Shown: piece by piece, positions 1-5,582 of the stretch
Numbering within the stretch: position 1 is the stretch's first letter
How the letters are laid out: each line of letters begins with the position of its first letter
Assembly (NCBI GenBank): GCA_905193725.1
Contig: CAJJPW010000111.1
Coordinates: 1-7,118, forward strand
Direction: 5' to 3'
DNA: 7,118 nucleotides
Source of the DNA: an uncultured Eubacteriales bacterium
GTDB taxonomy: Bacteria > Bacillota > Clostridia > Christensenellales > Christensenellaceae
Notes under the pieces: model-generated
What the model was told of the DNA's origin: nothing
The model's input: only the letters and a program-made list of their open reading frames with translations
The model's database searches: none
Translations under genes and position numbers: made by a program

Positions 1-73
1 TGGCAGGATTGACTACATTGACAGTACTTTGGTCGGATGCGGAGCGATATTCTCCGCCGATAATCATTTTCAT
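1..73 (-). CDS. Aldehyde dehydrogenase family protein, N-terminal fragment (cut by window edge)
   Basis: The minus strand opens an ATG at 73 preceded by AGGAG with an 8-base spacer, and the reading stays open to the window edge. The 24 residues visible begin MKMIIGGEYRS and end VNVVNPA. This is the usual N-terminal pattern of NAD(P)-dependent aldehyde dehydrogenases: a short strand, the 'I(N/G)GE(W/Y)' turn, an acidic/serine stretch, then 'V.NPA', normally followed by TGE. The catalytic cysteine and glutamate and the cofactor fold lie outside the window, so substrate and cofactor cannot be stated. Family members usually oxidise aldehydes to acids; some make acyl-CoA. The gene lies downstream of, and in the same direction as, an acyl-CoA synthetase, but a strong terminator and about 470 bases separate them, so it probably has its own promoter. 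The family call rests on a short N-terminus only. Confidence 0.7.
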   Translation of the reverse strand, partial: MKMIIGGEYRSASDQSTVNVVNPA

Positions 74-179
74 AATACATTCTCCTCTACACTTTTGATT
101 GATCATACAAAACGCAAGGAAAATGAGCGCAACAAAATAAATATGAAGTTTTTATTTCTGCATTCATTTCCTTTCCAAC

Positions 180-310
180 GGGAGGCATAGATGTTTCCAT
201 ACTATACCCTATCGGCCTATCCGCCATGGCGATGCTTTAGGCATGATAGGCTCGGAAACTACTTGAACTGTAGTGCATTTGGTTATATGCTCTGCTTTTT
301 ATACCCTCCC
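180..310. other. Nested inverted-repeat element, possible structured RNA in the leader of the aldehyde dehydrogenase gene
   Basis: Three nested perfect arms are present: GGGAGG (180-185) with CCTCCC (305-310), GTTTCC (193-198) with GGAAAC (254-259), and GCCTATC (215-221) with GATAGGC (245-251). The innermost arm encloses, with no spare base, the palindrome CGCCATGGCG (222-231) and the hairpin ATGC-TTTAG-GCAT (232-244), which would give a compact three-way junction. A further possible hairpin is GCAT (275-278) with ATGC (287-290). The element can fold on either strand. On the minus strand it lies about 110-240 bases upstream of the aldehyde dehydrogenase start, as a 5' leader would. I do not recognise it as a known riboswitch; T-box, SAM, TPP, FMN and cobalamin signatures were looked for and not seen. 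A dispersed intergenic repeat is an alternative. Confidence 0.45.
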
Positions 311-545
311 TTCGCATGACAAAGCATATAATTAACTAAAATTAACTCATCCTATTAACATAGGACTGTTAATATTGAACGATTTTATTCCAATATACTA
401 TAAATTATACTGAGGAGCGATGGATTTTGCAATAGAAAAAGTAAGTATACAGTAAAAAATTTGTAAATATCAATGAAAATAATAAAAATGATATTATTGC
501 TAGCAATTCAATATAGTGAACAATGAAGTGGGGGCCAGAGGCCAC
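311..545. other. AT-rich intergenic stretch, no gene seen
   Basis: This stretch between the nested-repeat element and the synthetase terminator is strongly AT-rich. It holds a small inverted repeat, CCTAT-TAAC-ATAGG, near 350-363. The promoter for the minus-strand aldehyde dehydrogenase should lie here, but several weak -10-like sequences compete and none has a convincing -35 partner, so no promoter is called. The plus-strand ATG at 420 behind GAGGAG opens only ten codons and the spacing is too tight for a start. Confidence 0.5.
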
Positions 546-586
546 AAAAAACAGAGGCTGGCAGAATGAACTGCGAGCCTCTGTTT
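546..586 (-). terminator. Rho-independent terminator of the acyl-CoA synthetase gene
   Basis: AAACAGAGGCT (549-559) pairs perfectly with AGCCTCTGTTT (576-586). Past one G/G mismatch the stem continues as GCAG (561-564) with CTGC (571-574) around a six-base loop. Read on the minus strand the hairpin is followed by a T run (546-551). It begins 17 bases after the synthetase stop codon. The reverse side has only a short T tract, so it may terminate weakly in the other direction. Confidence 0.9.
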
Positions 587-603
587 GTAAATGCTGAGCA
601 AGG

Positions 604-2268
604 CTATTTTTGATGTCGATTGGCGTCTTTGGCGCGAATCTCCGCCCGCTTGATTTTGCCACTCAACGTCTTGGGCAGCTCGTCCACAAATTCGATGATA
701 CGCGGATACTTGTAGGGGGCGGTAACTCGTTTTACATGCTCCTGCAATTCCACTTTGAGTTGATCGGAGGGATGATAGTTGCGCGCTAGCACGATCGTCG
801 CCTTGACAATTTGGCCACGAATAGGGTCAGGAACGGCGGAGATGGCGCACTCCACTACGCTGGGATGCTCGATAAGGGCGCTTTCCACCTCAAAGGGTCC
901 GATGCGGTAACCAGAGCTTTTGATTACATCGTCTGCCCTACCTACAAACCAGATATAGCCGTTTTCATCCGTCCATGCCATATCTCCGGTGTGGTAATAT
1001 CCATCATACCAAACCTCATCCGTCTTTTCCTTATTTTTATAATATCCCTGAAAGAGGCCAACGGGAATACCATCTGCCACCCTTACGCAAATTTCACCCT
1101 CTTCCCCAGGGTCTACCGGATTGCCGTTGTGGTCTAATAGCTCGGTATAGTAGATGGGGGAAGGTTTGCCCAGCGAACCGGGGATGGCCTCCATCCAAGG
1201 GAAGGTGGCAATGAGTGGGGTGGACTCACTTTGGCCAAACCCCTCTTTGATCTCGATTCCGGTGATCTTCTTAAACTGGGTAAACACCTCGGCGTTAAGG
1301 GGCTCTCCTGCCGTACAGGCGTACTCTAAAGAGGCAAAATCGCTCTTTTTAATGTCCTCCTTGATGAGGAAACGATAGATGGTAGGTGGGGCGCAAAAGC
1401 TGGTGATTTTGTGGCGAGCAATTTTGTCTAACACCTTTGCGGGAATGAACTTCACCATATCGTAAACAAAAAGCGCCGCGCCACAAATCCACTGACCGTA
1501 GATTTTGCCCCAGGAGGCTTTGGCCCAGCCGGTATCGGCCACTGTCAGGTGGATACTGTTTTCATGTAGGTTGTGCCAAAACTTTGCTGTCAAAATATGC
1601 CCCAAAGGATAAGTGAAGTTGTGCAGCACCATCTTGGGCATTCCGGTCGTTCCCGAAGTAAAGTAAATGAGCATAGGGTCTTCGTTATGTGTGTTTTGAT
1701 CATCTGTGGGGCGAGGGTAGCTTTTGCTCATGCCCTCCATGCCTTGGTGCAGATCTAGCCAGCCATCTCTGTGACCGTTTACTAAAATCTTGTTCTGTAA
1801 GATAGGGAGATCTGCTTGCGCTTCATCAATGGCATCTAACACGTGTTTGTCATCGCAGCAAATTACCATTTTAATATCGGCTAAGTTTACCCGATATTTT
1901 ACATCTTTAGTGGTGAGTTGGAAAGTAGCTGGAATGGCGATCGCGCCGATTTTGTGCAGGGCGATAATGGCAAACCAATACTCATATCTCCGTTTTAAGA
2001 TGAGCATCACGCTATCGCCCTTTTGAATGCCCAAACTGCGAAAATAATGGGCACACTGGCTAGAATACTCGCTGATTTCCTGAAAGGTGAAAGTTTTTTC
2101 GTTGTCATCGTCATCACACCAAATGAGGGCGATTTTATCGGGATTTGTTTTTGCCCACTCATCTACCACATCATAGCCGAAATTAAAGTCTTTCGGCACG
2201 TTGATTTTAAAATTGTTATAGAAATCCTCATAGCTGGTAAAGTTTGTATTACAAAATTTTTCAATCAT
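604..2268 (-). CDS. AMP-forming acyl-CoA synthetase (medium-chain/ACSM-like)
   Basis: This 554-residue enzyme of the adenylate-forming (ANL) superfamily should activate a carboxylic acid with ATP and CoA to acyl-CoA, AMP and pyrophosphate in the cytoplasm. All core motifs are present: the phosphate-binding loop TSGTTGMPK (204-212), GFGQSES (343-349), YHTGD (425-429, Asp429 for the ribose), [16 protein letters not shown] (443-458, hinge region) and [10 protein letters not shown] (532-541) with catalytic Lys538. In acetyl-CoA synthetase a tryptophan just before the conserved Gln limits the acyl pocket; here it is Gly345, which fits longer or branched acids. The length is nearer to medium-chain ligases than to the roughly 650-residue Acs. 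The ATG at 2268 has AGGAG eight bases upstream. It lies downstream of the XRE-cupin gene but beyond its terminator, so it needs its own promoter. The exact substrate is not readable; the family call is firm. Confidence 0.93.
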   Translation of the reverse strand: MIEKFCNTNFTSYEDFYNNFKINVPKDFNFGYDVVDEWAKTNPDKIALIWCDDDDNEKTFTFQEISEYSSQCAHYFRSLGIQKGDSVMLILKRRYEYWFAIIALHKIGAIAIPATFQLTTKDVKYRVNLADIKMVICCDDKHVLDAIDEAQADLPILQNKILVNGHRDGWLDLHQGMEGMSKSYPRPTDDQNTHNEDPMLIYFTSGTTGMPKMVLHNFTYPLGHILTAKFWHNLHENSIHLTVADTGWAKASWGKIYGQWICGAALFVYDMVKFIPAKVLDKIARHKITSFCAPPTIYRFLIKEDIKKSDFASLEYACTAGEPLNAEVFTQFKKITGIEIKEGFGQSESTPLIATFPWMEAIPGSLGKPSPIYYTELLDHNGNPVDPGEEGEICVRVADGIPVGLFQGYYKNKEKTDEVWYDGYYHTGDMAWTDENGYIWFVGRADDVIKSSGYRIGPFEVESALIEHPSVVECAISAVPDPIRGQIVKATIVLARNYHPSDQLKVELQEHVKRVTAPYKYPRIIEFVDELPKTLSGKIKRAEIRAKDANRHQK

Positions 2269-2289
2269 CTTAGTTGCTCCTTTTTATGA

Positions 2290-2373
2290 TACTGCCAAAA
2301 GGCAGCGAGATCTTTTGTATGATGAAAGCTGGCTACCCTATCGGAAGTGCTTTCTTACTGCCATAAATACCCT
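2290..2373 (-). promoter_or_regulatory. Structured leader of the acyl-CoA synthetase with alternative pairings
   Basis: Reading the minus strand, GGCAG (2362-2358), GAAAGC (2354-2349), GCTTTC (2329-2324), CTGCC (2305-2301) and a second GGCAG (2296-2292) follow one another. GAAAGC pairs with GCTTTC. CTGCC can pair either with the distant first GGCAG, closing a two-helix domain, or with the adjacent second GGCAG across a TTTT loop, just upstream of the ribosome binding site. The two GGCAG copies lie in an 8-base direct repeat (plus-strand TACTGCCA at 2290-2297 and 2356-2363). This is a switch-like layout, but the helices are short and the ribosome binding site is not itself paired. Confidence 0.35.
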
Positions 2374-2379
2374 AAAGTG

Positions 2380-2407
2380 AAAAACCCCCGAACTTATGTG
2401 TCGGGGG
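2380..2407 (-). terminator. Rho-independent terminator of the XRE-cupin gene
   Basis: CCCCCGA (2385-2391) and TCGGGGG (2401-2407) form a seven-pair GC-rich stem with a nine-base loop. On the minus strand it is followed directly by five T (2384-2380). It begins 14 bases after the regulator stop codon, so the regulator and the synthetase are probably separate transcription units. Confidence 0.9.
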
Positions 2408-2421
2408 AAAGTACTAATCGC

Positions 2422-2979
2422 TTAGGGAAGAACAATGGCAATGAACTTTGCGGGTTTGTCTCCAACTGCTGACATTGCATGCATATACGCGCTGTCCAGA
2501 TAAATACAATCTCCCTCGTTTAAAATATACTCTTTTGACCCGACAAAAAATTTAATGGAGCCTTCGACGACGTAATCAAACTCATGGCCGCTGTGGGCAT
2601 TTAAGTACATGGGCTTATCCTTATTTTCTGGCTGTACCGTGACGAGAAACGGATCGCATTTTTTGTTGGCAAATTTATACGCCAAGGACTCGTACTCGTA
2701 CTCCTTAAACCGCTCTACATAGACGCCCTTTCCCTTTCTGCAAATAGAAAAGACTCGAAGCTTAGGCTCGTCGCCTGTCAAAAGCGCGGTGACTTCGACG
2801 TTAAATTTGCTGGCCATTTTGGTCAAATAGCTGATGGGAATATCCGTCGCGCCAGATTCGTATTTTTCAATCTTTTCGACAGATACGCCAAATTCTCTTG
2901 CAAGGCTTTCCTGACTGACACCAGCAATGGTGCGCAGCTCTTTTAACCGTTCTGCAATTTGTTCAATTTGTTCTGTCAT
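2422..2979 (-). CDS. XRE-family transcriptional regulator with C-terminal cupin domain
   Basis: This 185-residue DNA-binding regulator has two domains. Residues about 8-65 form an XRE/Cro helix-turn-helix (RLKELRTIAGVSQESLAREF, then VSVEKIEKYESG). Residues about 110-183 form a single cupin barrel: motif one is HSGHEFDYVVEG (129-140), with His129, His132 and Glu133 as possible metal ligands, and motif two is GDCIYLDSAYMHAM (156-169), with His167. Such proteins sense a small molecule through the cupin and regulate a neighbouring metabolic gene. The ATG at 2979 has GGGGAG five bases upstream. It is divergent from minC, co-directional with the acyl-CoA synthetase and closed by its own terminator. 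Control of the synthetase and perhaps the aldehyde dehydrogenase is inferred from position only; ligand and operator are unknown. Confidence 0.9.
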   Translation of the reverse strand: MTEQIEQIAERLKELRTIAGVSQESLAREFGVSVEKIEKYESGATDIPISYLTKMASKFNVEVTALLTGDEPKLRVFSICRKGKGVYVERFKEYEYESLAYKFANKKCDPFLVTVQPENKDKPMYLNAHSGHEFDYVVEGSIKFFVGSKEYILNEGDCIYLDSAYMHAMSAVGDKPAKFIAIVLP

Positions 2980-3377
2980 AACTGCTCCCCTTTCAAAAAT
3001 AAAAGTTTGTTACGTCTTATCGTTTAATATATCAAAATTTGTGTGGAAATCCAAGAGGAAAATTCATATTTTAGCGAAAAAACCTTAAATCTATAAAAAA
3101 CATGAGGCCCTAACGCCAAAAGAGCACGGAGAATCTAAAAAGTTATGTGATAAAGTTGCAAATTATCGGTGTGCCAATTGCAAAAATCTATGAATAGAGC
3201 ATGTGAATATCTGTGGAAAAAGGGTCTGATAGGTGAGAATCTCAAAGGACTTGCCTTAAGATGTAAGAATGCGCAGGCGTTTTTGTGTCATAATAAAATA
3301 GGAAGGAGGGGCTGAAAGCACCACTGGCACTAGTAAAAATTATGTAAAAAGGACATGGGATTCGGACATAATTCACA
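2980..3377. other. Divergent intergenic region between the regulator and minC, no gene seen
   Basis: About 400 bases without a convincing gene separate two divergent units. The regulator's promoter should lie near 2990-3050; a TTGATA box with a 17-base spacer to TAACAA is possible on the minus strand, but the -10 is poor, so it is not called. Other visible items are the 11-base palindrome TGAGAATCTCA (3234-3244) and a purine-rich GGAAGGAGGGG (3301-3311) that resembles a ribosome binding site but has no usable start behind it. A 41-codon plus-strand frame (3190-3315) lacks a ribosome binding site. Confidence 0.5.
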
Positions 3378-3406
3378 TTGCAAAAAGTCGGATTCTGTTA
3401 TAAAAT
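3378..3406 (+). promoter_or_regulatory. Candidate sigma-A promoter for minCDE
   Basis: TTGCAA (3378-3383) and TAAAAT (3401-3406) are separated by 17 bases in an AT-rich context, and the -10 box lies about 40 bases upstream of the minC start. An alternative -10, TATAAA (3399-3404), would give a 15-base spacer. This is the best promoter-like pair in the gap before minC. Confidence 0.55.
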
Positions 3407-3445
3407 AAATAAGATATTACGAAATAAAATGGTTGGAGAATAGCA

Positions 3446-4138
3446 GTGCCGGAACAAATTATTTTAAAATCCGCCCAAGGCGTATTGGAAATTCATATAC
3501 TAGAGAGTGCAGATTTTGAACAAGCTTTTGAAGAAATCAAACAAAAATTTTCGGAGAACAGGAGCTTTTTTGAAGGGGCATCTCATGTAGCGCTGATGGG
3601 CAAAGTTCTGCTTTCGGATCAAAAAAACCAAATCAGAAGGGTATTTGCCAAGGATTTTAAAATTAAGCAAGTGTACTTTGAAGATGAGTTAAAGCTGAAG
3701 TCCATCCAGACTATAACAAGAAAAAAGGAAAACCTTTCTGGACTACAAAGGCCTCGGGGTGAAGAAGTGCCAGAGGGGAATGTACAATCGGCACAGCTAA
3801 AGAAGACATTGTTTTTAACCACTACTGTGCGCAATGGACAGAGAGTGGAGTCGGATGGAAGTATTGTGGTTGTAGGCGATGTAAACCCTGGTGCCGAGCT
3901 GATTGCCCGGGAAAATATTGTCGTATTTGGTAAGCTTCTAGGGCTTGCTCATGCAGGTGCAGAAGGAGATGAGACGGCATTTGTGGTGGCAAACAAGCTC
4001 AAGGCAAAGCAGGTGAGGATTGCCAATAAGATTATTGTATTGGACGTTGTGCGAAGAGCAGCCAAAGCGGAAATGGCATCGATTAACAATGGCAAGATCG
4101 TCATTCAAACAGTAGCAGGCAAACCTTCGCTCACTTAG
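3446..4138 (+). CDS. minC: Septum site-determining protein MinC
   Basis: MinC, recruited to the membrane by MinD, blocks FtsZ polymerisation away from mid-cell. The 230-residue length is normal for the family. The N-terminal FtsZ-inhibiting domain spans about residues 1-95, followed by a charged linker (about 96-120). The C-terminal beta-helix domain, which dimerises and binds MinD, is clear: RNGQ (129-132, matching the family's R-S-G-Q site), SDGSIVVVGDVNPGAEL (136-152), then FGKLLGLAHAGAEGD (161-175) and QVRIA (189-193). The start is a GTG with GGAG seven bases upstream. It is the first gene of minC-minD-minE, with a promoter about 40 bases upstream. In many Clostridia mreBCD and a penicillin-binding protein gene precede minC; here a divergent regulator does. 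Confidence 0.95.
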   Translation: MPEQIILKSAQGVLEIHILESADFEQAFEEIKQKFSENRSFFEGASHVALMGKVLLSDQKNQIRRVFAKDFKIKQVYFEDELKLKSIQTITRKKENLSGLQRPRGEEVPEGNVQSAQLKKTLFLTTTVRNGQRVESDGSIVVVGDVNPGAELIARENIVVFGKLLGLAHAGAEGDETAFVVANKLKAKQVRIANKIIVLDVVRRAAKAEMASINNGKIVIQTVAGKPSLT

Positions 4139-4160
4139 AAATGATGCTCTCGTGTTGACA

Positions 4161-4246
4161 GACGGTAGGGGTTGCGAGGCGACTTCTCCCGAGAGATCGG
4201 TCGGCTTTGTCGACCCTTGCTCCGTTCGATGACGGGGCGAACCCTT
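4161..4246 (+). other. GC-rich hairpin cluster between minC and minD (structured RNA or dispersed repeat)
   Basis: Bases 4161-4240 are 51/80 G+C with about eleven CpG steps, clearly richer than the flanking genes. Four helices pack into the segment: an outer stem 4167-4173 with 4240-4246 (seven pairs, one G-U), TCTC-CCGA-GAGA (4185-4196), GGTCG (4199-4203) with CGACC (4211-4215), and GCTCCGT (4219-4225) with ACGGGGC (4232-4238) around a six-base loop. It must be transcribed within the minCDE message, since no terminator or promoter separates minC from minD. It could be a regulatory or processing element setting minD/minC ratio, or an inserted intergenic repeat. It is not a tRNA: the loop spacing is wrong. 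Confidence 0.5.
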
Positions 4247-4276
4247 TATGGAAATACGTTTAGGAGGAAGTTCAGA

Positions 4277-5059
4277 ATGGAAAATGTGATCGTGATCACG
4301 TCGGGCAAGGGTGGCGTTGGCAAAACGACAACGACGGCAAACTTAGGCGTTGGACTGGCAAGACAGGGAAAATCGGTTGTCTTAATTGATACAGATATCG
4401 GCCTTCGAAACCTAGATGTGGTTTTGGGCCTGGAAAATAGAATCGTATATGATCTGGTAGATGTGATAGAGGGCACTTGTAGGCTCAAACAGGCACTCAT
4501 CAAAGATAAGAGATATAATGGGTTATATCTGCTACCGGCTGCTCAGACTAGAAATAAAATGGCGGTTTCTCCAGACCAGATGAAAAAACTGGTGGAAGAG
4601 TTGGAAAAAGAGTACGATTATATTTTGATTGACTGCCCTGCAGGGATTGAACGGGGCTTCAAAAATGCTGTGGCAGGTGCAAAAAGCGCGATTGTTGTAA
4701 CCGTGCCGGAAGTCTCCTCTGTGAGAGATGCGGATAGAATTATCGGGCTATTATCTGCCAATGATATTGATGATGTGAAGCTGCTGATTAATCGGTTGAA
4801 CCCAGAGTTGGTGAAAAAAGGAGATATGTTGGCGATAGACGACACCCTGGAAATTTTAGGGGTGGATCTGATCGGTGTAGTTCCGGAAGATGGAAGGATT
4901 TTGCGCTCTAGCAATTTGGGTGAACCTATTGTGACAGATGATGATGCGCTTGCTGGTAAGGCGTATCGCAATATTACACAGCGCATACTTGGACAAGAAG
5001 TTCCTATGCTGAAATTAGAGCAGACCAAGGGATTCTTTAAACGGCTATTCGGCAGATAG
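4277..5059 (+). CDS. minD: Septum site-determining protein MinD (membrane ATPase)
   Basis: MinD is a ParA/MinD-type ATPase that binds the membrane as an ATP dimer, carries MinC there, and is released by MinE-stimulated hydrolysis. The 260-residue protein from the ATG at 4277 has the deviant Walker A GKGGVGKTT (10-18, signature Lys11 and Lys16), DTDIGLRNLD (38-47, switch I) and YILIDCPAGIE (115-125, Walker B with Asp119). It ends in an amphipathic membrane-targeting tail, KGFFKRLFGR (251-260). The frame stays open for 35 codons upstream to a TTG at 4172, but that part translates the hairpin cluster and is unlike MinD; AGGAGGAA seven bases before 4277 and the family N-terminus fix the start. 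minE follows 22 bases after the stop. Confidence 0.97.
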   Translation: MENVIVITSGKGGVGKTTTTANLGVGLARQGKSVVLIDTDIGLRNLDVVLGLENRIVYDLVDVIEGTCRLKQALIKDKRYNGLYLLPAAQTRNKMAVSPDQMKKLVEELEKEYDYILIDCPAGIERGFKNAVAGAKSAIVVTVPEVSSVRDADRIIGLLSANDIDDVKLLINRLNPELVKKGDMLAIDDTLEILGVDLIGVVPEDGRILRSSNLGEPIVTDDDALAGKAYRNITQRILGQEVPMLKLEQTKGFFKRLFGR

Positions 5060-5081
5060 CGGCGGCTAAAGGAGATTAAAT

Positions 5082-5360
5082 ATGGGATTATTTAGCAAAA
5101 GAAAAAGCAGTAGTATCGCAAAGGACAGGCTCAAGCTAGTGCTCATCTATGATAGAGCAGGGACATCTTCTAACAATCAGATGATCGAAATGATGAAAAG
5201 GGATATTCTGCGGGTTATTTCAGAATATATCGATATCGACGAAGAGGAGATAGAAGTAGATATTAAGAATAACCAAAACTCAGAAGAGGGAGTCAGCTCG
5301 GCACTGGTTGCCAACATCCCCATTAAGCATATTAAAAAAATGGGGCGCAATAAGTATTGA
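5082..5360 (+). CDS. minE: Cell division topological specificity factor MinE
   Basis: MinE binds MinD at the membrane, displaces MinC and triggers ATP hydrolysis, producing pole-to-pole oscillation or a gradient that leaves mid-cell free. The 92-residue length is typical. Residues 1-12 (MGLFSKRKSSSI) form the short amphipathic membrane-targeting segment, KDRLKLVLIYDRAG (14-27) the MinD-contact strand/helix, and about 32-88 the dimeric topological-specificity domain, including the 'ISEYIDIDEEEIEVDI' segment (46-61) and 'LVANIPI' (75-81). The ATG at 5082 has AAAGGAG seven bases upstream. It is the last gene of the minCDE operon, with a strong terminator about 30 bases downstream. MinE shows that this organism places its septum with an oscillation-type Min system. 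Confidence 0.95.
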   Translation: MGLFSKRKSSSIAKDRLKLVLIYDRAGTSSNNQMIEMMKRDILRVISEYIDIDEEEIEVDIKNNQNSEEGVSSALVANIPIKHIKKMGRNKY

Positions 5361-5388
5361 AAATATATTCTAGAGAGGAAACGAGAGC

Positions 5389-5421
5389 GAGGCGAATGGG
5401 AGGCATTTGCCTTACTTTTTT
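5389..5421 (+). terminator. Rho-independent terminator of the minCDE operon
   Basis: AGGCGAATG (5390-5398) pairs with CATTTGCCT (5404-5412) in nine consecutive pairs including one G-U, extendable by a G-U at 5389/5413, around a GGAGG loop. TAC-TTTTTT (T run 5416-5421) follows at once. It separates minE from rodA, which then has its own promoter. Confidence 0.88.
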
Positions 5422-5520
5422 GTGTGATTAAGGTATCTAGTAAATAATTGCACTTCTTTGTACAGAGAAAAACAGGACCAATATGTAAAAGAATGTTTAC
5501 ATTTGGAGCGGCAGATTCGT

Positions 5521-5549
5521 TTGAAATGCACCTATTGATATGCTATAAT
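5521..5549 (+). promoter_or_regulatory. Sigma-A promoter of rodA with extended -10
   Basis: TTGAAA (5521-5526, five of six consensus) and TATAAT (5544-5549, perfect) are exactly 17 bases apart, with TG one base before the -10 box. Transcription should begin around 5555-5558, giving a leader of roughly 25 bases before the TTG at 5583. The promoter lies inside the upstream extension of the open frame, so it argues against any start before 5550. Confidence 0.85.
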
Positions 5550-5582
5550 AGCAAAATAGTAAATAGGAAAGGGTCAGACAAT

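Noticed and set aside
405..662. 85-codon minus-strand frame overlapping the synthetase 3' end
   Set aside because: It runs through the synthetase end in another frame and through its terminator; its composition is not protein-like.
2348..2363. Sigma-54-like -24/-12 promoter on the minus strand (TGGCA...AGCA with GG and GC ten bases apart)
   Set aside because: The GG-N10-GC spacing is right, but the TT before GC and the CG after TGGCA are all mismatched, and no sigma-54 activator or enhancer-like site is visible. The same bases are explained by the leader pairings.
3190..3315. 41-codon plus-strand frame upstream of minC
   Set aside because: It has no ribosome binding site before the ATG, no recognisable domain, and ends before the minC promoter; likely chance.
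4155..4160. TTGACA between minC and minD as a promoter for minD
   Set aside because: A perfect -35 hexamer, but at 15-19 bases downstream there is only GC-rich sequence and no -10-like box.
4167..4246. tRNA or tRNA remnant between minC and minD (cloverleaf-like set of stems, TTCGAT in the last loop)
   Set aside because: The last loop has one base too many for a T loop, two extra bases separate that arm from the outer stem, there is no D-loop GG pattern, and the middle loop has no sensible anticodon context.
4172..4276. 35-residue N-terminal extension of MinD from a TTG
   Set aside because: It translates the GC-rich hairpin cluster, has no MinD-like sequence and no good ribosome binding site; the ATG at 4277 has AGGAGGAA and the canonical N-terminus.
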